From assembly GCF_016458235.1 (NCBI RefSeq), contig NZ_JAEMHK010000006.1, positions 208,047 through 272,046 of the forward strand: a DNA stretch of 64,000 nt, read 5' to 3'. Below the pieces are notes generated by a model. That model saw nothing but the letters and a program-made list of their open reading frames with translations, did no database searches and was not told the origin of the DNA. Source of the DNA: Geomonas propionica (GTDB lineage: Bacteria; Desulfobacterota; Desulfuromonadia; Geobacterales; Geobacteraceae). The position numbers were made by a program, and so were the translations under genes. This document shows positions 37,365 through 44,972 of this stretch, piece after piece (within the stretch, counting starts at the first letter, position 1; each line of letters starts with the position of its first letter).

Positions 37365-37793
37365 TTAGGCGGGAATGCTGTTTTTGACTTCTTCCTGCAC
37401 GGTCTGAGTTGTGGCAGTTGCCTTCGACCTGGTGTGCGCCCTTCTTTCTTTGGCAAGACGGAAACCTGAGACGATGAGGATCTCAGGAGTTCGCAGTGCC
37501 GCCAGTTCCAGAAAAGAAGCCACTTCATCCATCAAAACAACCAGTTTCGCCTGGCTCGTTACACGCTCCGCAATAACGACTTTGCTCCCAAGCATCGACT
37601 CGTGATAAAGTGCGTCGTGCCTTTCCGATGCCGCGAGATACGCCTCCAGCACTGTTTGATGCGTCGTCCAGAATGAATCAGGGAACCTCGTTTTGTCGGC
37701 TAAGGCATTTCTTACACTCTGGTTGATTCCATGAAACTTCGTTGCCCCCGCGGTCCGGTAATCCCGCAGTACTCTCTCGGCCTGAGGAGTCAC
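37365..37793 (-). CDS. Hypothetical protein, function unknown
   Basis: 142 aa, GTG start with AGGAGG six bases upstream. Soluble, mostly helical: N-terminal segment RVLRDYRTAGATKFHGINQS, then a central part AYLAASERHDALYHESM with a second hydrophobic strand-helix region (KLVVLMDEVASFLELAAL, about 83-100), and a charged C-terminal tail. No cysteine or catalytic motif stands out. It may be one of the short Geobacter-restricted proteins. No neighbour gives a clue. Confidence 0.55.
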   Translation of the reverse strand: MTPQAERVLRDYRTAGATKFHGINQSVRNALADKTRFPDSFWTTHQTVLEAYLAASERHDALYHESMLGSKVVIAERVTSQAKLVVLMDEVASFLELAALRTPEILIVSGFRLAKERRAHTRSKATATTQTVQEEVKNSIPA

Positions 37794-37929
37794 ATCGCAC
37801 CTCCTTTTTTCGCCAACTCGAAGTTTAATTAGAGAAGCACAATTCTTCCGCCTCGTCGAATACTACTATCCTGCTTGAGGTATGCAAGCGGAAGAGGCAT
37901 AAATTTAACCGGTCGAGCATCCGCAGAAA

Positions 37930-38253
37930 ATGCTCTCAGTCGCGATGACCTCATCCACCTACCAAGACATCTATGCCGTCGTCTCCCAAATCCCCCAGGG
38001 ACAGGTGGCGACGTACGGGCAAATCGCGCTGCTGGCCGGCCTGCCGGGACATGCCCGCCAGGTGGGCTACGCTTTGAGCGCGCTCAACGATGCTTCCGTT
38101 CCCTGGCACCGCGTCATCAACGCCAAGGGGGAGATCAGTCCCCGTTCCGGCGGCGGCCATGACGAACTGCAGCGACTGCGGTTGGAGGCCGAGGGGGTCC
38201 GTTTCGACTCCTGCGACCGAATCCCGCTCGACCGTTACCGCTGGCAGCCGTAA
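37930..38253 (+). CDS. Alkyltransferase-like protein (MGMT family, Trp in place of the active Cys)
   Basis: 107 aa, the DNA-binding domain of O6-alkylguanine-DNA alkyltransferases without the N-terminal domain. The helix-turn-helix YQDIYAVVSQIPQGQVATYGQIALLAGLPGHARQVGYAL and the arginine finger are intact, but the acceptor motif PCHRV is PWHRV, so it cannot dealkylate. Such ATL proteins bind O6-alkylguanine and hand it to nucleotide-excision repair. Two ATG codons are possible (37930 and 37945); neither has a strong ribosome site. Stands alone. Confidence 0.9.
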   Translation: MLSVAMTSSTYQDIYAVVSQIPQGQVATYGQIALLAGLPGHARQVGYALSALNDASVPWHRVINAKGEISPRSGGGHDELQRLRLEAEGVRFDSCDRIPLDRYRWQP

Positions 38254-38330
38254 AACCCTGAAAGGCATATCACCACGGTTCTCACAGCAGGACTTCCCCC
38301 CACTCACAACAACGCCCCTAAAAGAACAAT

Positions 38331-38359
38331 TTGACATAACGAACTAAAAAATATTAAAT
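38331..38359 (+). promoter_or_regulatory. Candidate sigma-70 promoter of the PAS kinase gene
   Basis: TTGACA at 38331-38336 and TTAAAT at 38354-38359 with a 17-bp spacer, about 95 bp before the chosen start. The rest of the 200-bp gap shows nothing else clear. Confidence 0.5.
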
Positions 38360-38454
38360 TAACTCCATTGTTTTCCCATCAGATCCTACACCCACCACCT
38401 TCCCTTTGGCATAGACAGCTTGTTCTGATCGGATTTACTCCCTTGGAGGCTGCT

Positions 38455-39576
38455 GTGGATACCTACTTCGCTCCCGCCGAACGCACCACGAACGACCAAT
38501 TACAAGAAGAAATCACAACGGTCACCACCAGCCCCGTCATCCAGGAACTGCTGCATAGCATCGGCGGCTTGATTGCGGTTCTGGATGAGCACCGCCAGGT
38601 CGTCGGCCTCAACGACTCTTTCTTGAAGACATTGGGCGTCGATGACCCGGGTTCGGTACTGGGGCTTCGCCTGGGCGAGGTGATGGGGTGCGTTCACAGT
38701 AGCGACGGGCCCAACGGCTGTGGGACCACGCGCTACTGCAGCACCTGCGGTGCGGTGGTAGCCATGGTAGCGGCACTCAACGGCGAAGGACCGGTGGAAG
38801 AGTTGTGCTCGCTGAGTACCCAAAAGGATGACACGACCCGCGAATACGCGATCATGGTCCGCGCCAGCACCCTGACGCTCGAGGGGCGAAAGTTCATCCT
38901 GCTCTTTCTGCACGACGTGACCCTGGAACACCTGCGCGCCGCGCTGGAGAGAACCTTCTTCCACGATATGGGGAACATGTTCACCGGTTTGCTGGGCGCA
39001 AGCCAGTACCTGGTCAGGGAAGATCACTCCGAATTCGCCTCCATGATATATCGCGCCGCCCTGAGGCTGCACAAGGAACTGGAGATCCAGAGATGTCTCT
39101 TCAAAAACGATTTCCTGGAGTACCGCCCGTCCCGCGACGACACCACCGCGGCTGAACTTCTGGCCGAACTGAAAGGGATCTTCTCCAAGCACGACGCGGC
39201 TAGCGAAAAGTCGATGCTGCTGCCCGACTCGCTCCCCCTGCTCACGGTGAAGACCGACCAGTCACTGGCGTTGCGGGTGATGGCGAACATGGTCCTCAAC
39301 GCCTTGGAGGCGACGGAGGAGCATGGCGAGGTGAAGCTTTGGTTCGAACAGGAACAGGATACCTTGCAATTTTGCGTCTGGAACGAAAAGGCGATCCCTG
39401 ACGAGGTGCAGTGCCGGATCTTCCAGCGCAGCTTCAGCACCAAGGAGGGGCCGGGTCGAGGCGTAGGGACCTTCTCCATGCAACTGATCGGCGAGAAGAT
39501 ACTGGGAGGGAAGGTCAGCTTCTCCTCCTCCACGCAACAGGGTACCCTGTTCAAGTTCCAGATACCCGCCCACTAG
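38455..39576 (+). CDS. PAS-domain sensor histidine kinase with a four-cysteine sensor
   Basis: 373 aa, no membrane helix, so cytoplasmic. PAS-like domain at about 30-160 with cysteines C79, C89, C95 and C98 (CVHS...GCGTTRYCSTCG), which could bind a metal, Fe-S centre or act as a thiol switch. The phospho-acceptor region is FFHDMGNMFTGL with H170, followed by an HATPase domain with N-box ANMVLNALEA (282) and G-box GRGVGTFSM (335-343). The H-box is a divergent type. I chose GTG 38455 because GGAGG lies five bases upstream; an earlier TTG has none. No response regulator is adjacent. Confidence 0.82.
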   Translation: MDTYFAPAERTTNDQLQEEITTVTTSPVIQELLHSIGGLIAVLDEHRQVVGLNDSFLKTLGVDDPGSVLGLRLGEVMGCVHSSDGPNGCGTTRYCSTCGAVVAMVAALNGEGPVEELCSLSTQKDDTTREYAIMVRASTLTLEGRKFILLFLHDVTLEHLRAALERTFFHDMGNMFTGLLGASQYLVREDHSEFASMIYRAALRLHKELEIQRCLFKNDFLEYRPSRDDTTAAELLAELKGIFSKHDAASEKSMLLPDSLPLLTVKTDQSLALRVMANMVLNALEATEEHGEVKLWFEQEQDTLQFCVWNEKAIPDEVQCRIFQRSFSTKEGPGRGVGTFSMQLIGEKILGGKVSFSSSTQQGTLFKFQIPAH

Positions 39577-39724
39577 CCCATCTCCCCCACGTGGTCAGAA
39601 ACAGGTTCCTGGAGAGCTACTTTAGGTGCCGGACTGATACGAGACCTCGCCCGTGATAGCAAAGCCGTGACACGGTGCTATAGTCATAGCTGTGATAATT
39701 ACGCTATCAAGGGAGGAGAAGGTT

Positions 39725-40279
39725 ATGAGTCAGTACCAGATTGCCGTCATCGTTGGGAGCCTGCGCCGCGACTCGATCAACCGCAAGCTCGCCAACGCGT
39801 TGATCAAGCTCGGACCTGCTGATTTCTCATTCAAGCTTTTGGAGATAGGCGACCTGCCGCTGTACAACCAGGACGACGACGACAAACAGGCGCAGTCTGT
39901 CGTACGCCTTAAAAGTGAGGTCAAGGCGGCGGCGGGACTGATCTTCGTTACGCCTGAGTACAACCGTTCCATGCCGGGGGTACTGAAGAACGCGCTGGAC
40001 AACGCTTCGCGCCCCTACGGCACCAGCGCCTGGACCGGCAAACCCGCCGGCATCCTGGGCGCTTCCATCGGTCAAATCGGCACCGCGCTCGCGCAGCAGC
40101 ACCTGCGCAACACACTGGCCTACCTCGACGTGCCGACCATGGGGCAGCCGGAGGTGTTCATCCAGGTGAAAGAAGGCTTCTTCGACGCGGCCGGCGATGT
40201 TACCAGCCCCGATACCGTCAAGTTCCTGCAGGGGTGGATGGACCGCTACGTCCCGTGGGTGAAGCGCCACGCGCAGTGA
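39725..40279 (+). CDS. NADPH-dependent FMN reductase family protein
   Basis: 184 aa, flavodoxin-like fold: VGSLRRDSINRKLANAL at 9-25 is the FMN phosphate loop and FVTPEYNRSMPGVLKNALDNASRP is the family signature. Members reduce FMN, azo dyes, quinones or chromate with NAD(P)H. ATG 39725 has GGAGGAGAAGG upstream; an earlier in-frame ATG lacks it. A strong terminator follows at 40301, so it is a single-gene unit. Confidence 0.9.
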   Translation: MSQYQIAVIVGSLRRDSINRKLANALIKLGPADFSFKLLEIGDLPLYNQDDDDKQAQSVVRLKSEVKAAAGLIFVTPEYNRSMPGVLKNALDNASRPYGTSAWTGKPAGILGASIGQIGTALAQQHLRNTLAYLDVPTMGQPEVFIQVKEGFFDAAGDVTSPDTVKFLQGWMDRYVPWVKRHAQ

Positions 40280-40300
40280 CGCCGATTCCCCCACTAATTA

Positions 40301-40340
40301 AAAAGCCCACCGGGTCAGGCCGGTGGGCTTTTCTTTTTGA
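40301..40340 (+). terminator. Intrinsic terminator of the FMN reductase gene
   Basis: AAAAGCCCACCGG / CCGGTGGGCTTTT with a six-base loop, then CTTTTT. It lies 22 bp after the stop. Confidence 0.9.
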
Positions 40341-40357
40341 GTTTGGCAAGTGCTGCA

Positions 40358-40420
40358 AATCCCCCCTGTCCCCCCTTCGCAAAGGGGGGAACGTGAGTTC
40401 ACCTGCGGCGCTTCGTAGGG
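40358..40420. repeat. CCCCTTTGCGAA-type element (copy 3)
   Basis: CCCCCCTGTCCCCCC then TTCGCAAAGGGGGG, followed by a tail (GTGAGTTC...GCGCTTCGT) also present beside the copy at 24503-24560. It points to a homologous element of about 60 bp. Confidence 0.75.
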
Positions 40421-40475
40421 TGCATGCTATACGCTTCCGGAGGAGTTTATTTTTCCCGGGTGACTGCGAACTGGC

Positions 40476-41225
40476 TCAGATGACGCGTTTGGCGCCCAGG
40501 TAGCGCGGGCGGTAGTAGTCGCTGTTCATGTCGGAGATGGTGACCTCACCTTTGCCGGAGGAGGCATGGATCATCTTGCCGTCGCCAAGATAGATCCCGA
40601 CGTGGGACGGGTACTCCGCGTAGGTCTGGAAAAAGACCAGGTCTCCCTTGCGCAGCTCGCCTGGAGCGACGTTACTGCCGACGTTGATCTGCTCCCGGGC
40701 GGTACGCGGCAGGTCGATCTGGTTGGCGTGGAATACCTGCTGCACGAAGCTAGAGCAGTCGATGCCATCCGCTCCGTCCCCGCCGAACCGGTACGGGGTG
40801 CCAAGGTAACGTGCTGCGGTCTGGCTGATATGGTCGATCTCGGTTGCAGCGTGGCTTGTCAGCGAGGGAAGCGCCGACGGGACCGGCTCCCCCTCCACCT
40901 CTGCCGTCTCAAGGGCGGCGGTCCCGCGGTAGGCGGTGGGGAGGCCGAGCCCGAGGTCAAAAGCGGCAGGTACCGACCGCAAGGCCTGGCCGGAAGCGGC
41001 ATCGGACCTCGCATCTGAGACTGCCAGGGTCAGGGTACTTTGCATCATCTGAACTCGGAGCATTTCGGCCGCGACCCGGGGCGATACCGTTTCCCTACCG
41101 GCGGGTCCGCTGGCGGACTGCAGCAGGGACTCGAATCCCGAAGGGGTCGAAGAAGCCTTCTTTTCCACACACGCCTCACGCGGCGACGCGATGGGAGATG
41201 TTACCTGTAAAGAATTTATGGCCAT
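40476..41225 (-). CDS. NlpC/P60 (C40) peptidase without a signal peptide
   Basis: 249 aa. The C-terminal 120 residues are an NlpC/P60 cysteine peptidase: YRFGGDGADGIDCSSFVQQVF with C157, HVGIYLGDG with H208 and a third polar residue H220. Members cut D-glutamyl or similar bonds in peptidoglycan stems. The first 125 residues are Ser/Thr/Ala-rich and lack a signal peptide; segments such as GFESLLQSASG look like N-termini of flagellar-exported proteins. I chose ATG 41225 since the upstream in-frame part looks non-coding; the ribosome site is weak. No flagellar genes are nearby. Confidence 0.78.
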   Translation of the reverse strand: MAINSLQVTSPIASPREACVEKKASSTPSGFESLLQSASGPAGRETVSPRVAAEMLRVQMMQSTLTLAVSDARSDAASGQALRSVPAAFDLGLGLPTAYRGTAALETAEVEGEPVPSALPSLTSHAATEIDHISQTAARYLGTPYRFGGDGADGIDCSSFVQQVFHANQIDLPRTAREQINVGSNVAPGELRKGDLVFFQTYAEYPSHVGIYLGDGKMIHASSGKGEVTISDMNSDYYRPRYLGAKRVI

Positions 41226-41466
41226 TGTTTGTACTCGTCTCGGTCCTGCCCCGGCACATCGAGGCGCCGCAGCGGGCACTTTTTTGACGCGGAAAGTCAG
41301 CGCACCGTCACCGCGCACCGCCTTGAGCACCGGAAACACGGATTTCTTGTCGTTATACTGCGGGATGGAACAATCGCATCCTGTCGTTGCAATTTGGCAG
41401 CCAAGAGGGGAAGGGCATTGAAGTGGGAGGCATGCAGAGGCTGGACCGGGGACGGGACGTGACGGC

Positions 41467-41673
41467 TCAGTCGCCGAAGGCTTCGCTGTCGGAAATCTCA
41501 GCGGACTCGCGGGAGGTCTTCACCACGGTGCCCCGGTAAAGGATGTACTGCCTTTGACAAGCGCAGGAATACGACAACCTGACGCTCCAGTGGGCCTGCA
41601 CGTAACCGGGGTACTCGTTACGCAAGCCGCACTCACAGGTAAACCCATTGTCATCGTGCTCTATGTTCGCCAT
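41467..41673 (-). CDS. Small cysteine-rich hypothetical protein
   Basis: 68 aa from MANIEHDDNGFTCECGLRN. ATG 41673 has GGGGGA six bases upstream, which decides it over an earlier in-frame start. Four cysteines in two pairs, CEC and CAC, about 28 residues apart (FTCECGLRN... YSCACQRQY), suggest a small zinc-ribbon-like fold. No known family recognised. Confidence 0.55.
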   Translation of the reverse strand: MANIEHDDNGFTCECGLRNEYPGYVQAHWSVRLSYSCACQRQYILYRGTVVKTSRESAEISDSEAFGD

Positions 41674-42032
41674 GAAATCCCCCTGCCCTGCCACAACAAA
41701 ATAATGAAGATTCCAGTTACACATCCAGTTCGCAGTTATTTTCGTGTCATATCAATCATTTTATCATGAAGAACGTGCCCCCGGCCCCATTAAAAAGGAG
41801 CCGTTTTTTCTGTATACGATTCTATGCAGCTCCACATGAAAGTCAACTTGCCGTCCGGCAGGATTTGCAAAACCTCCCTTCCGTCGCCGTTGCAAACAGG
41901 CGGTTGCCGACTGTAACCGGCGACATGCCCTTTCAGCAAATGCCAGTTGCTATAACGCCCCTCAATAGTGTAATGTATTCAATGCCCTACACATAGGCAG
42001 CCAGCCCGCGCCGGCGCCCCCTCATACAGAAT
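41674..42032. other. Intergenic region upstream of the riboswitch
   Basis: About 360 bp without a credible gene. Its right part must contain the promoter of the riboswitch transcript, but I cannot assign one with confidence; a TATAAC-like sequence at 41950-41956 and a TAATGT at 41971-41976 are possible minus-10 elements. Confidence 0.4.
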
Positions 42033-42118
42033 CGATACACGATAATACTAAACCACTCGCGAGGGTGGGGCGGAAAGCCCATTGGGTCTCACGAAGACAG
42101 CCGGGTTGCCGAAATATC
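42033..42118 (+). promoter_or_regulatory. GEMM-I riboswitch of the cyclic AMP-GMP (GEMM-Ib) type
   Basis: The aptamer follows the GEMM-I plan: closing stem GATA (42041-42044) with TATC (42115-42118), core AAACC, a hairpin CCACTC-GCGA-GGGTGG with a GNRA loop (42053-42068), the conserved GGGGCGGAAAGCC (about 42067-42079), a short third stem GTCT/AGAC (42086-42098) and the conserved CAGCCGGGTTGCCGA near the 3' end. The position equivalent to G20 of the Vc2 c-di-GMP aptamer is A (42047), the change known to favour 3',3'-cyclic AMP-GMP in Geobacter riboswitches. A terminator that shares its 3' strand makes an on-switch likely. Confidence 0.92.
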
Positions 42119-42142
42119 ATATTAGGCAACCCGACTTTTTTG
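42102..42142 (+). terminator. Riboswitch expression platform: terminator sharing the aptamer 3' strand
   Basis: CGGGTTGCC (42102-42110), also part of the aptamer, pairs with GGCAACCCG (42125-42133), followed by ACTTTTTTG. Ligand-stabilised aptamer folding should prevent this hairpin and allow read-through into the gene at 42176. Confidence 0.9.
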
Positions 42143-42175
42143 TTCGGTAACCGAGCAGCGGATACTGGAGGTCTT

Positions 42176-44314
42176 ATGCTGGCACTCGATAGTACCATAG
42201 GCTGTATCGAAGTATCCGAAGCGGATGTACTCGCTCTCTACCGCTCCGCCCCCATTCCCCGCAGATCCGAAAAACGCTCCGACACCATGGAGGCCTACCT
42301 CTGTGCCGTCAGAAAAAAGACCCTGGTGAAGGTTTACCTCGCGCTGGTGGTGAACGATCACCGCATCTACGTCTACTCCACCCCCGGCAAAGGTAAAAAC
42401 GAGCAGGAATATCCCCGAGAAATCCAAAAAGGGCTGAATTGTGCCAAGGCCATGGGGTTCGCCCCCGAACAGGTCGATCTCAGCTACAGCCCGGCCATGC
42501 GCGAGGTGGTGGTGCGCAACACCAAGGTCCTGCGCCTTCCCGGGAGCAAGGGAACCGGAGGCCTCAAGCACGGCCTGGCGGGCGCCCCGGTCCTCCCCAT
42601 CCTCGGCAAAGACGCGTGCGAGGCTCCCGAACCGGCTGTGGCCATCCCTGCGCCTGTAATCACTCCCGCTCCGGTGCCCGTCGTCGCCGCGATGGCCGCG
42701 CCAGCGGCGGAAGAGAGCCAGGGCGGCGAACTGCTCGCGGCGTTGGCCCAACAGCAGCGCGAGCAGTTAGCCCTGGCAACCGAGCGTGACACCCTGACCG
42801 CGCAGTTGCAGCGGCTCACGGCACAGCACCACGAGACGGCGGACCAATTGGCCGCCGCGCGCCAGTCCGGTGAGGAACTGGCCCGGGAAAGAGACGCGCT
42901 GCGCGACCAGCAACGACAGGCCGACGAACTGGTGGCGGCAAAGGACTCTGTGATCGCCCAGTTGGAAAAGCGTTACGCAGACCAGGGCCTTCCGCTGGAG
43001 GCGCTGACCAAGGAAAACGCGGACCTGACACGTGCGCACAGCGCGATGCTGGAAAGCTTGGCCCAGACCCGGCAGGACATCGCCCGGCTTATGACGGAAA
43101 GAGACGCGGCACTGGCAGACGCCGGGACAGCCGCGCAGCAGCACAAGGAAACCGTTACGCTACTAGAGGAGGCCCGCCGGGAACTTGAGGCCGCGGCCAC
43201 CAAGGCGACCGGTGCCCTGCAACGGGCCGAGGCACTGGAAGAGTCTGCACGGAAGCAGGAGCAAGAACTCGACGCCCTGCGTCGGGAACTGGCGGGCATG
43301 ACCGCGGAAAGGGATGCGGCGCTGAAGCGGGTCGCGACTCGCAACGAAAAAAAGGGAGCCGATCCCGACCTGGAACGACTGCGTCAGGACCTGGAACGGC
43401 TGCGCCAGGACCTGGAGCAGGCTGGTGCGGACCGGGACGCCGCGCTGGCGCGCCTTGCCGCCATGGAAGAGGAGCAGGCGCGGGCAGCCGAGGCGAGAGC
43501 GACGCAGTTGGGGCAGGAACTCGAGCGACTGGAGGCCGAGAGGGATGCCGCCCTGCAGCGGATCGCTGTGTTGGAAGGGTGCCAGGAGGCGGAATCCGAG
43601 AGCTCGGAAGCGGAATCCGCAAGGCCGGAAGCGGAATCCGAAAGGCCGGAGGAGGAATCCTTGCCGGCGCGAGTCCTGTCGGGACTTCAGGATGCCGGCG
43701 CCGAGCCCGGCCCGACCGGCACCGAGACGCTCCCCCCATTCTCGGAGTCGCAGGCGCCGCCACAGGCGGGACATCCCTGGGATACACCCACTGACGCTGC
43801 GAAGATCCCCCAGCCGGCCCAACCGGCCCAAGCAGCCCGAAGCTTCTCGTTCGGAGAGCAGGAAACGTCCTTCGTACCCCTGGGGGACCTGCAGGGCGGT
43901 TTCTTCTCGGCCAGCGACGACGGAGAACCGGTCCGGTTCCTGCTGGAAACCGGCCTGGACGCCATCGACTGCCCGGCCGCGGAGGTCCTGGAACTGCACC
44001 ACTCCATCAACAACGCCTACCTCTCTCCCGAGGGAACCGGGGGACAGGAAAGCTGCCAGGGGTACGTCTGCTCTCTGCGCAAAGGGGAAGGGAAGGAGGT
44101 TTTCGCAGCCATCTACGGCACGCAAAGCCACCGCACCAGGGTATATCTTCCGGAAACCCAGCCCGAGGACGACGAGTCCTACGCCAGGACGGTACGCAGT
44201 GCCATTAGTTTTGCCGAAGAGGTGGGGTTGATGATGGAGCGGGTCCCGCTCGAGGCAGCCGGAGCGAAACGACTGGAATGCCTCAAGCGGTGCCCGGCAC
44301 TGAGGGTGGCCTAG
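42176..44314 (+). CDS. Riboswitch-controlled coiled-coil protein with the same domain at both ends, unknown function
   Basis: 712 aa, ATG with GGAGG five bases upstream; the longer in-frame start lies inside the riboswitch. Residues about 5-104 and about 593-693 are related: both have an (E)VL-L start, a MEAYLCAVRKK / CQGYVCSLRKG strand, VKVYLALVV / KEVFAAIYG, H-R-I-YVYSTP / HRTRVYLPET, then a helix EYPREIQKGLNCAKAMGFAPEQVDL / SYARTVRSAISFAEEVGLMMERVPL. Between them a Pro/Ala-rich linker (about 148-180), a long Gln/Glu/Arg/Leu coiled coil (about 184-515) and a Glu/Ser-rich stretch. No signal peptide or membrane helix is seen. No known family recognised. It is the only gene under the riboswitch, so it should be made when cAMP-GMP is high. 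Confidence 0.85.
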   Translation: MLALDSTIGCIEVSEADVLALYRSAPIPRRSEKRSDTMEAYLCAVRKKTLVKVYLALVVNDHRIYVYSTPGKGKNEQEYPREIQKGLNCAKAMGFAPEQVDLSYSPAMREVVVRNTKVLRLPGSKGTGGLKHGLAGAPVLPILGKDACEAPEPAVAIPAPVITPAPVPVVAAMAAPAAEESQGGELLAALAQQQREQLALATERDTLTAQLQRLTAQHHETADQLAAARQSGEELARERDALRDQQRQADELVAAKDSVIAQLEKRYADQGLPLEALTKENADLTRAHSAMLESLAQTRQDIARLMTERDAALADAGTAAQQHKETVTLLEEARRELEAAATKATGALQRAEALEESARKQEQELDALRRELAGMTAERDAALKRVATRNEKKGADPDLERLRQDLERLRQDLEQAGADRDAALARLAAMEEEQARAAEARATQLGQELERLEAERDAALQRIAVLEGCQEAESESSEAESARPEAESERPEEESLPARVLSGLQDAGAEPGPTGTETLPPFSESQAPPQAGHPWDTPTDAAKIPQPAQPAQAARSFSFGEQETSFVPLGDLQGGFFSASDDGEPVRFLLETGLDAIDCPAAEVLELHHSINNAYLSPEGTGGQESCQGYVCSLRKGEGKEVFAAIYGTQSHRTRVYLPETQPEDDESYARTVRSAISFAEEVGLMMERVPLEAAGAKRLECLKRCPALRVA

Positions 44315-44330
44315 GCCACGAGATGTAGCG

Positions 44331-44615
44331 TCATGCCTGCTTTCTCTTGAAAAGGAAGTCGCTCCACCTTTCTCCCGCCCGGGTGAGAGGCTGCTGCGAC
44401 TTCCGTATCGGGTCACGCCCGATGTGAACCCACCCGGAAGACCTCTGAAAAGCGACGATCTTATTTTCCCGGATCAGGTAATCAAGCATATAGGTAGGGA
44501 CTTTCTTTTCTTCCCCGTTTTCAAATATCACCGTGATGCCCATTCGGTTCTCCGTTTGGAAGCACTTCCCTGTCTGACCTGAAACGTCAAATTCGACACC
44601 CACCCCCTTCTTCAT
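44331..44615 (-). CDS. Small hypothetical protein of a Geobacter-type family
   Basis: 94 aa. The central segment ITVIFENGEEKKVPTYMLDYLIRENKIVAFQRSSGWVHIGRDPIR (given here only as its parts VIFENGEEKKVP, MLDYLIRENKIVAFQRS and WVHIGRDPIR in order) looks like a conserved small regulatory domain common in Geobacter genomes, but I cannot name it firmly. The ribosome site is weak; an internal M25 is an alternative start. It converges on the coiled-coil gene. Confidence 0.55.
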   Translation of the reverse strand: MKKGVGVEFDVSGQTGKCFQTENRMGITVIFENGEEKKVPTYMLDYLIRENKIVAFQRSSGWVHIGRDPIRKSQQPLTRAGERWSDFLFKRKQA

Positions 44616-44972
44616 AAATCATGCCAGCCACCTTGCATTCTATCCCACGGACCCACCCGATTCAAGGTGTTATTGCCCCGCAATAGCGTCGGTTCCGACA
44701 CCCCGAAACACGCACGCCCCTCATCACGCCGCAGGTTCAAAGCCGTTACAAAAAACGCGTGCCGCCCTTGCTATTTCATGAACAACTGCTAAGTTTCTAC
44801 CTTATGTTTGAAATCTCTAATAATAATCAGGAGGTGTTCACATGATCGTGACGGACTACGACAGCTCATAAATCCCGCCGTTACCGAGATCCCCCCCTAA
44901 GCAGTATCTGCGTGGCTTTCTTTCCGGGTCCAGAAGCAGCCTTCATGCGACACCCAGAGACAAGGAGGATTT
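44616..44972. other. Leader region of conduit A
   Basis: 357 bp without a normal gene. It holds AT-rich sequence at about 44760-44830, likely promoter, then the nine-codon mini-ORF described next, and a GGCTTTCTTT...AGAAGCAGCC imperfect hairpin at about 44912-44941 before the decaheme start. Confidence 0.5.
44842..44871 (+). CDS. Possible nine-codon leader peptide
   Basis: ATG at 44842 with AGGAGG seven bases upstream (one of the best ribosome sites in the region) opens a frame MIVTDYDSS that stops at TAA. It lies 102 bp before the decaheme cytochrome gene. It may be a leader peptide or the start of a gene lost by deletion; no repeated regulatory codon is evident. Confidence 0.35.
   Translation: MIVTDYDSS

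Noticed and set aside
41674..42032. A second riboswitch or small RNA upstream of the GEMM aptamer
   Set aside because: No second GEMM core or other aptamer signature was found in this stretch.
42065..42175. Longer N-terminus for the riboswitch-controlled protein
   Set aside because: That segment is the aptamer and terminator itself, and the ATG at 42176 has a strong ribosome site.
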